Assembly (NCBI GenBank): GCA_037445895.1
Contig: JBBIJO010000035.1
Coordinates: 1-10,743, forward strand
DNA from: JBBIJO01 sp037445895
GTDB taxonomy: Bacteria; Bacteroidota; Ignavibacteria; Kapaibacteriales; UBA2268
Reading direction: 5' to 3'
DNA length: 10,743 nt
Shown: in pieces, positions 6,639-10,743 of the stretch
How positions within the stretch are numbered: the stretch's first letter is position 1
Layout: every line of letters starts with the position of its first letter
Notes under the pieces: generated by a model
Told to the model about the DNA's origin: nothing
The model's input: the letters and a program-made list of their open reading frames with translations, nothing else
The model's database searches: none
Position numbers and translations under genes: made by a program

Positions 6639-7241
6639 TTAAACCTCGTAAAATCCAACAAAACCAAGAACATAGAGATTCCCAAGCGGAGCAAAGAGGT
6701 TGCGTCGCCAGCGGAAAACTCCCTCGATGTATTGTCTGCGCGTTCGGTCGTAACGTCTTGTATTGAAGCCAATAGTTTCGAGCCATCCTTTCGAGCCAAC
6801 GCGAACGATTCTTTCGACGTGCCCAAACGGAGTTCGCCCTTTCCGCCAAACGATTATGTCGTCGATATTGGCAACAACTCGGCTTTTTTTGCCAAATTTT
6901 TTCGAATAATAGAACAACCTTGTAGCCAATCCTGTCTTTGGGAGAGGTATCGAATCAAGAGTTAATTGCAATCGGCGAGCCGATTCCCAAAAGCAATAGT
7001 ATTGTCCCGCTAAACAATATGGATTACCTTTTTTCAAACCAATTGTTTTTAAATATAGTTCTATACGCTCGCCGTCGTTTCGGTTTGTTCTTTCGAGAAT
7101 TCCAATTTGTTCGAAAAGGACATTTCGGGACTCCCGCAACAGGATTGAACTACAAGGCAAAAGGTATTTCATCAATGCACGAGAGGGCAGCATCGTTAAA
7201 AATAGGAATAAAATAGCAAAAAAGGAGACTTTCGATGTCAT
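6639..7241 (-). CDS. CHAP-domain endolysin (phage cell-wall amidase/endopeptidase)
   Basis: This is a 200-residue protein from the ATG at 7241. An upstream TTG at 7307 would add 22 residues, but these are a shadow of the holin gene. The N-terminus is a hydrophobic segment (residues 5-20, FFAILFLFLTMLPSRA) that looks like a signal peptide or signal-anchor. The catalytic domain follows the CHAP pattern: Cys76 in GNPYCLAGQ, His141 in PFGHVERI, and Glu155 in GWLETIGFNT as the third residue. CHAP enzymes cut amide bonds in peptidoglycan to release phage progeny. A secretion signal would allow Sec export independent of a pore-forming holin (signal-arrest style). The gene starts 1 nt after the holin-like gene stop and is followed at 1 nt by the beta-rich gene. 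Domain call is good; the exact bond cut is unknown. Confidence 0.82.
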   Translation of the reverse strand: MTSKVSFFAILFLFLTMLPSRALMKYLLPCSSILLRESRNVLFEQIGILERTNRNDGERIELYLKTIGLKKGNPYCLAGQYYCFWESARRLQLTLDSIPLPKTGLATRLFYYSKKFGKKSRVVANIDDIIVWRKGRTPFGHVERIVRVGSKGWLETIGFNTRRYDRTRRQYIEGVFRWRRNLFAPLGNLYVLGFVGFYEV

Positions 7242-7242
7242 C

Positions 7243-7545
7243 TTATGTCGTAAACTGTGCAAGATAAACAGATAAAATAGCAAGCCCGATACAAAGGTGA
7301 ACTCCAAGGAAAATTAGCCCCAGATTTGGTGTTTGAGGAGAATCTTCGAAACGAACTTTTGTAAAAACGAACGAAGCAATTCCCGAGAAAGCAATTGCAA
7401 CTGATTCGACCAGAATCGAAAGAAGAATTGCGCGAATTTCTGGGAATTCAAGTTTAACAATGGCAAGAGTCGAAATGGAAAGGAGTAACACCGCGCTGTG
7501 TCTCTTGATGAAATTAGCAATTCCTTTTTTAATAAGTATTTTCAT
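7243..7545 (-). CDS. Holin-like small membrane protein
   Basis: This is a 100-residue protein with a short basic N-terminus (KILIKKGIANFIKRH) and three hydrophobic segments at about residues 17-36, 39-62 and 74-97. Size, three-TM layout and position directly before the endolysin gene fit a phage holin, which forms holes in the inner membrane at lysis. Holins share little sequence, so no family is claimed. It begins 2 nt after the gp36-like gene and ends 1 nt before the endolysin start, so the genes are tightly coupled. The function rests mainly on context. Confidence 0.7.
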   Translation of the reverse strand: MKILIKKGIANFIKRHSAVLLLSISTLAIVKLEFPEIRAILLSILVESVAIAFSGIASFVFTKVRFEDSPQTPNLGLIFLGVHLCIGLAILSVYLAQFTT

Positions 7546-7547
7546 AA

Positions 7548-7985
7548 TTATATATCCACAAATGTATCCAACAAGTTTTGGTTAAAGAGCCTTTCTTCTT
7601 TGGATTTATTTGTTTGGATTCTGTCTTGTTCGTTGTTGTTTTGAATGTCGAGTCTTAAGACGCCCGTTTGTAGAAGTTTCAACAAGTGGATTGCAAAATT
7701 GCGGCGATTTTTGATGTTTGGGGGAATAAAACCGCTATGGTTTGCATACTCATAAAGGTTGTTTATTGCAAGTTCTCGCGAAATATAATTAACTATGGTT
7801 GGTGCAACTGGAAATGGAACGGGGTATCGTTCGCGTAGATAGTTATCGATTAGTTCGTCTGCGTTGCCGATAGCGAAGTTGATGCGATTTTCGTCAATAT
7901 TGGCGCCCGAGGGGTCGCCGGTTAGAATGGCTAACTCCTCGGGTTTGAATTCATTCAATAGTTGCGAAAGATGAGAATATGGCAT
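7548..7985 (-). CDS. Mu gp36-like protein (DUF1320), head-completion role likely
   Basis: This is a 145-residue protein matching the DUF1320/Mu gp36 pattern. It has an N-terminal acidic helix region with LTGD, then INFAIGNADELIDNYLRERYPVPF (roughly residues 35-58), where a helix of the NADELIDNYL kind followed by R.RYP.P is typical. This is followed by IVNYISRELAINNLYEY. In Mu-like phages this gene sits just after the capsid genes, and the protein is thought to act at head completion or the head-tail connector. Here it lies 13 nt after the decoration-protein gene and 2 nt before the holin-like gene. It is the only hint of a head-tail interface in the window. Family assignment is good; the exact role is inferred. 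Confidence 0.85.
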   Translation of the reverse strand: MPYSHLSQLLNEFKPEELAILTGDPSGANIDENRINFAIGNADELIDNYLRERYPVPFPVAPTIVNYISRELAINNLYEYANHSGFIPPNIKNRRNFAIHLLKLLQTGVLRLDIQNNNEQDRIQTNKSKEERLFNQNLLDTFVDI

Positions 7986-7998
7986 TGCTTAACCTAAA

Positions 7999-8343
7999 TT
8001 AAGGGATAAGAAGTATTTTTACATATTCACCAGCCGAGGCAGAATTAAGTGCCCTTCCGTTGATTTCGGAGCCTGTTGTTGCCACTTTTGCTTTCCCTTC
8101 GAGGTCGCTTGCAACCTTATCGCCCGCATTGATACTTGCCGAGGCTTCGACGATAGCAGTCCCAAGAACGATAACCGAAGAGTAAGCACCATTAGACCAA
8201 TTCCCAAGAGTTACTCCGAGCGATTTTTGATTATCTCCACATAATTGACCATTATAGGATACAAAACGAAATGCCGGCAAATCGCTTTCAGCCTTGATGG
8301 TCAACGATTGAACGGGTTGATATGTCTTATTTACAATAGCCAT
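7999..8343 (-). CDS. DUF2190-type capsid decoration (cement) protein
   Basis: This is a 114-residue protein with the look of the DUF2190/capsid-cement family. It has an N-terminal strand with TIKAESDLPAFRFVSYNG, then SLGVTLGNWSNGAY, VIVLGTAIVEASASINAGDKV, and a C-terminal GRALNSASAGEYVKILLI. Such proteins coat the outside of the head and stabilise it. AAGGAG lies 6 nt before the ATG, one of the strongest ribosome binding sites in the window, fitting a protein needed in hundreds of copies. It starts 10 nt after the capsid gene stop. Confidence 0.82.
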   Translation of the reverse strand: MAIVNKTYQPVQSLTIKAESDLPAFRFVSYNGQLCGDNQKSLGVTLGNWSNGAYSSVIVLGTAIVEASASINAGDKVASDLEGKAKVATTGSEINGRALNSASAGEYVKILLIP

Positions 8344-8353
8344 TGTTGTCTCC

Positions 8354-9289
8354 TTATGAAATATGGTTAGTGTTGTAAATCAAGAAACTTGCTTCTGCAG
8401 ATGTAACCACGAACGAGTAGTTATCGGTGGCGCGGATTACCTTAATTTTCCCACCATTTTCGTAGTAAGTATCGACTTCGGGGAATCCCGTCTTTTGCAA
8501 TAGATAGCCGAAACTTGCTCCGAGACGCGAACGCCCGCTGTTTTCTTCGTCAACATAGGCGAGCACAATGTTGTCCATCCAAATATCGGAAAAAGAACTG
8601 CTATCGACCGAAACAACTCCCATACCAAGAAATACGTTTGGAATTTCGGTGAGTTGAGCAAGTATTTTTGTATCTCCTTTACCCAACCCGACATATTTAA
8701 TTTTATCGAGAATTTTGGGATGGTTGATTAACGCACGATACGTAGCGTCGCCTAAAATCATAACATTTGGATAACGCCCGATGTATTGCCGAATTTTGCT
8801 CATCCCCTCTCGAATCTTTGCAATTGGGTCGACGCTTTTTGTGTAGTCGTCGAATGCATTGGCGGCGGTAATTTCCATTGTCATTGTGGAAGGATAGTTG
8901 TTCGGGTTTTGCACATAATCGGCGATTTCCTTTTCTCGGCCTAAAAGCAGAATATCTACAAGTTGATGAGTGATTTGTTGTTCGTGTTGGAGAAATTCTG
9001 GAGTTTGTTCCTCTTCAAGATAATCGAGCGAAACTTCTACGTCGCGCTCCTTCATTTCGAATTCAATATAGGATATTTCATCGGTGGGAATTCGATTGGA
9101 ACTTGCTCGAATTGCTCGAAAGGTGTCGCGATGGACAAAGGCTTCTTTTCCGAACACAGGAATTTTCCCTTTCGTTCGGTTAATGCTTATTTTAGGAAAT
9201 AAGTGGTTAGCAACGAAACTCGAGTTGCTGTAGGACTGTGCAATCGATGTGAGCACTGGGTCAATCATTCTGATTTCGTTTGATGCCAT
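8354..9289 (-). CDS. Phage major capsid protein
   Basis: This is a 311-residue protein, a normal length for a tailed-phage major capsid protein. The N-terminus (DPVLTSIAQSYSNSSFVANHLFP, then GKIPVFGKEAF) is a recognisable signature of a widespread HK97-fold capsid family; the later AKIREGMSKIR and YPNVMILGDATYRALINHPKI segments also match it. It differs from the classical Mu gpT sequence, so the head genes are a mosaic of Mu-like and other types. The ATG has AAGGAG 7 nt upstream, fitting high expression. It lies between the protease/scaffold and decoration genes, the usual head cluster order. No obvious N-terminal delta domain is present; scaffolding is probably supplied by the protease fusion. 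Confidence 0.88.
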   Translation of the reverse strand: MASNEIRMIDPVLTSIAQSYSNSSFVANHLFPKISINRTKGKIPVFGKEAFVHRDTFRAIRASSNRIPTDEISYIEFEMKERDVEVSLDYLEEEQTPEFLQHEQQITHQLVDILLLGREKEIADYVQNPNNYPSTMTMEITAANAFDDYTKSVDPIAKIREGMSKIRQYIGRYPNVMILGDATYRALINHPKILDKIKYVGLGKGDTKILAQLTEIPNVFLGMGVVSVDSSSFSDIWMDNIVLAYVDEENSGRSRLGASFGYLLQKTGFPEVDTYYENGGKIKVIRATDNYSFVVTSAEASFLIYNTNHIS

Positions 9290-9304
9290 TTGTAACTCCT
9301 TTTG

Positions 9305-10243
9305 TTAAAAGTTTAGTGTAACAAAATTCAGGGCTTCCTCGTAGGAAAGGCCCGGGTTGTCCGAAAGATATTGTTTTACTTGTTGATGCAAAGCATAACG
9401 TTCTTCGTCGAGTTTCTTCCCTTCGAAGAATTCGTCGAAGGTATCCTTTTTGTCTGAAATGGGTCGCGAAAATTCCTTGTTTAGTTGTAAAGGTTTTAGG
9501 TCGAGAACGAAGTTTTTTATCTTTTCGACGAGCGAGACATCGTCGGGAAAAAGTCGGGAACCATCCCCATCAACGAACGAGTCGGCAATCGATGCGTATT
9601 CGAGTAGTTGAATCAGTTCATCGCTTTTTGTTGGCGGAATGGTTAATCCATTCCCCGGGTTTGTAACTTTTTCGGCAAATTCACGGAAACTACGGGCGAG
9701 AACTTCTTGGTGGAGTTTATGGAGTTGATTGCGGAGAGATTGGTTTTGGTGGGATAGTTGCGAGTTGGTTTCGGCGAGCTTTCGAAGTTCTGCCCGAAGT
9801 TCCGAATAGTTTAAAGATGACAAATCGACATCAAATTCAAAGGTTCGTTCGAGTTCGATATCAACAAATTCAATAGGTCGAAGCCCTTTGACAGCAGGGC
9901 TTGCTGCTCCGAGCAATCCGATATGTTTCAATAGAAAATTCGGATAAAGCGAAACCGAGACTTTCTTGAACTTGCCACTACGAACGTCATCAATTATTTC
10001 TTGCGAAAGAGAATGCAATTTCGCATAAAGAAGATTGCCACGTCGCGCAAGCCGTTCAACCCAGCCGTGGGCAGGGCTGTCGGTTTGGGGGTGCCCTTTG
10101 ACGAGAGGAGCCGAGTTGGAACTATCCGTTGCTACTTGCTCGTTGTAGGTTCGAACGATTCGGTCCAAAGATTCAGTAGTAAAGGTTTCTTCGATGCCGT
10201 TTGCGTCGGTAAATGTTCCGGTTCGAAAGATTTCAATCCACAT
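9305..10243 (-). CDS. Mu gpI-like prohead protease with C-terminal scaffold region
   Basis: From the ATG at 10243 (GGAG 5 nt upstream) this is 312 residues. An alternative ATG at 10279, also with GAGG upstream, would add 12 residues (MKLPMLNKIRRN). The protease part (about 1-130) shows the Mu I pattern: APLVKGHP with His51, SPAHGWVE with His59, KKVSVSLY with Ser96/Ser98, and LLGAASPAVKGL (111-122). The pairing of His51 with a Ser at 96 or 98 as catalytic residues is inferred. A coiled-coil-prone region follows (about 147-190), then a helical, acidic C-terminus typical of scaffolds that shape the capsid before being cleaved. There is no internal Met, so a separate scaffold made from an internal start, as in Mu gene Z, would need a non-ATG codon. 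First gene of the phage operon, 15 nt before the capsid gene. Confidence 0.87.
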   Translation of the reverse strand: MWIEIFRTGTFTDANGIEETFTTESLDRIVRTYNEQVATDSSNSAPLVKGHPQTDSPAHGWVERLARRGNLLYAKLHSLSQEIIDDVRSGKFKKVSVSLYPNFLLKHIGLLGAASPAVKGLRPIEFVDIELERTFEFDVDLSSLNYSELRAELRKLAETNSQLSHQNQSLRNQLHKLHQEVLARSFREFAEKVTNPGNGLTIPPTKSDELIQLLEYASIADSFVDGDGSRLFPDDVSLVEKIKNFVLDLKPLQLNKEFSRPISDKKDTFDEFFEGKKLDEERYALHQQVKQYLSDNPGLSYEEALNFVTLNF

Positions 10244-10292
10244 ATTTCTCCTAATTTTGTTTAACATTGGCAATTTCATTTTTGCCTCGATG

Positions 10293-10322
10293 CAAAACTA
10301 TAAGGGCGGTTATAGTCCCAAA
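10293..10322 (-). promoter_or_regulatory. Candidate Bacteroidota-type promoter of the phage operon
   Basis: On the minus strand TTTG (10322-10319) is followed after 18 nt by TAGTTTTG (10300-10293), an exact match to TAnnTTTG. This is the promoter form used by the primary sigma factor of Bacteroidota (usual spacing 19-21). The predicted start would lie about 10-15 nt before the ATG at 10279 and about 50 nt before the ATG at 10243. An inverted repeat fills the spacer. Confidence 0.5.
10297..10316. promoter_or_regulatory. Operator-like inverted repeat inside the phage promoter
   Basis: ACTATAA (10297-10303) and TTATAGT (10310-10316) form perfect 7-bp arms around GGGCGG. The repeat sits between the -33 and -7 boxes and touches the -7 box, the position where a repressor dimer would block transcription. 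No repressor gene is visible in the window, so the regulator would be host-encoded or outside it. Confidence 0.45.
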
Positions 10323-10325
10323 AGA

Positions 10326-10356
10326 AAATCGTTTCGAATTTTGTTCGAAACGATTT
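10326..10356 (-). terminator. Perfect 13-bp hairpin, terminator-like on the minus strand
   Basis: AAATCGTTTCGAA (10326-10338) pairs perfectly with TTCGAAACGATTT (10344-10356) around a 5-nt loop. On the minus strand the stem is followed by TTCTTTT, giving a terminator-like form just upstream of the promoter. It may shield the phage operon from transcription coming from the right. A protein-binding or recombination site is also possible. Confidence 0.5.
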
Positions 10357-10363
10357 CGAAGTA

Positions 10364-10385
10364 AAGGCAATTTTTTAATTGCCTT
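10364..10385. repeat. Perfect 9-bp hairpin next to the 13-bp hairpin
   Basis: AAGGCAATT (10364-10372) and AATTGCCTT (10377-10385) flank a TTTT loop. No T-tract follows on either strand. It lies 7 nt from the 13-bp hairpin, so two perfect hairpins stand in tandem upstream of the operon promoter. Confidence 0.5.
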
Positions 10386-10524
10386 CGGACAATCAATGCT
10401 TTTGCCCTTTCAATCCAACAATATCTCGCTTTTTGATAGTTTTTTTATTGCTTTGCCTTTGTAAATTAAGCTAGATTATGAAAATTTTTCAGAAAATATT
10501 AGTAAGTCCTCTTTTTCTTACAGT

Positions 10525-10546
10525 AGGGCAAGCGTCCCGCTTGACA
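10525..10546. repeat. Diverged REP-like palindrome, inverted orientation
   Basis: CAAGCG (10529-10534), loop TCC, CGCTTG (10538-10543) is preceded by GTAGGG. The sequence matches the reverse complement of the 33-bp repeat with a few changes, so it is a diverged copy facing the one at 10582-10614 about 36 nt away. Paired inverted REPs of this kind are typical of mobile REP units. Confidence 0.6.
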
Positions 10547-10581
10547 TTCTTGACATTGTGATAAAATTGTAGATGAAAGAG

Positions 10582-10614
10582 GAAGGGACAAGCGAGACGC
10601 TTGTCCTACCGATT
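10582..10614. repeat. REP-like palindromic repeat, right copy
   Basis: Identical over 33 bp to 23-55. The core hairpin is GGACAAGCG, loop AGA, CGCTTGTCC. On the plus strand it is followed within a few bases by a long T-rich run (TTTTGTTTTTTT from 10613), so this copy could also end plus-strand transcription. Confidence 0.7.
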
Positions 10615-10666
10615 TTGTTTTTTTATTTTCAATTATTTTTTATAATTTAGTAAAAGAGGTGTAATA

Positions 10667-10743
10667 ATGAATTGTTGTAACGAAAAAGTTTGCTTTCGTT
10701 CATCATCGGTGGTTCGCTGCCTTCGAGGTTGTTTTATAAATTT
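10667..10743 (+). CDS. Possible Cys-rich protein, start only, runs off the window
   Basis: An ATG at 10667 with AGAGG upstream (10655-10659) opens a plus-strand frame that continues to the window end, 25 codons. The translation begins MNCCNEKVCF and carries five cysteines in the first 22 residues (3, 4, 9, 18, 22), with a VVRCLRGCF segment. It is too short to assign and might be chance. If real, it would be the only plus-strand gene and would be divergent from the phage operon. Confidence 0.3.
   Translation, partial: MNCCNEKVCFRSSSVVRCLRGCFIN

Larger units (their letters stand above)
4377..10385 (-). mobile_element. Mu-like phage head and lysis module (prophage remnant or satellite-like element)
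   Basis: One minus-strand operon of about 6 kb carries Mu-type head genes (gpI-like protease, capsid protein, decoration protein, gp36-like protein, DUF935 portal). A holin/endolysin pair and several small membrane or surface proteins lie in between. It is bounded by a structured promoter region at 10293-10385 and a strong terminator at 4377-4403. No terminase, tail, baseplate, transposase, integrase or repressor gene is visible. Promoter, operator-like repeat and intact reading frames argue against simple decay. The missing functions may lie outside the window, be supplied by a helper phage, or have been lost. Exact element ends cannot be set because no duplicated target site or terminal repeat was recognised. 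Confidence 0.65.
10386..10666. other. Gene-poor stretch at the right of the phage module
   Basis: No supported gene lies here. Apart from two REP-like palindromes (10525-10546 and 10582-10614) it holds AT-rich DNA and a short tandem repeat, TTGACATTC then TTGACATTG, at 10541-10558. Plus-strand TATAATTTAG at 10641-10650 may be part of a promoter for the frame starting at 10667. Confidence 0.5.

Noticed and set aside
10267..10464. 65-codon plus-strand frame across the hairpin region
   Set aside because: It runs through the operator-like repeat and both hairpins and its translation shows no recognisable feature; the region is better explained as regulatory.
23..10614. 33-bp direct repeats as phage attachment sites
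   Set aside because: They enclose host genes as well as the phage module, a third diverged inverted copy exists, and no integrase is present; a REP-type repeat is simpler. Kept as a testable alternative.
10326..10614. CRISPR array or tRNA in the structured right-hand region
   Set aside because: The palindromes differ in sequence and spacing, there is no regular repeat-spacer pattern, and no cloverleaf or T-loop consensus was found.

Overview
All clearly supported genes lie on the minus strand. The window looks like a chromosome segment from a Bacteroidota-type bacterium (FCB group in the broad sense; exact lineage unresolved). The clues are candidate promoters of the TTTG / TAnnTTTG type, several starts with weak or no Shine-Dalgarno sequence, an outer-membrane barrel protein, and phage proteins of a Mu-like type common in that group. 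The sequence is moderately AT-rich, with frequent TTCG/CGAA words in host and phage genes alike. This suggests the phage genes have been resident for a long time, or come from a phage of the same host range.

Left part, 1 to about 4100 (cellular genes). Reading in the direction of transcription (right to left): a three-gene operon encodes a hemerythrin-like HHE protein, a class I glutamine amidotransferase and a DUF488/YeaO-like protein (6-nt gap, then an ATGA overlap). Next come a secreted beta-barrel-like protein and a polytopic membrane metallophosphoesterase, each with a possible promoter of its own.

Middle and right part, about 4377 to 10385 (phage module). One minus-strand operon starts at a candidate promoter near 10293-10322 and ends at a strong intrinsic terminator at 4377-4403. 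The gene order is Mu gpI-like protease/scaffold, major capsid protein, DUF2190-type decoration protein, Mu gp36-like DUF1320 protein, holin-like membrane protein, CHAP-domain endolysin, a beta-rich surface-type protein, a doubtful small ORF, a membrane/coiled-coil protein, a two-TM protein, and finally a short DUF935 (Mu gp29-like) portal. No terminase, gp30-type minor head protein, tail sheath/tube, tape measure, baseplate, integrase or transposase is visible, although the operon looks complete at both ends. It is therefore a head-plus-lysis module without tail genes, at least in this window: a prophage remnant, one operon of a split prophage, or a capsid-forming satellite-like element.

The 387-nt gene-poor stretch upstream of the phage operon is rich in structure. 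It holds a 7-bp inverted repeat inside the promoter spacer, two perfect hairpins in tandem, and two REP-like palindromes in opposite orientation. One of these palindromes belongs to a 33-bp perfect repeat whose other copy lies at the far left end of the window. A short Cys-rich reading frame starts on the plus strand at 10667 and runs off the right edge.
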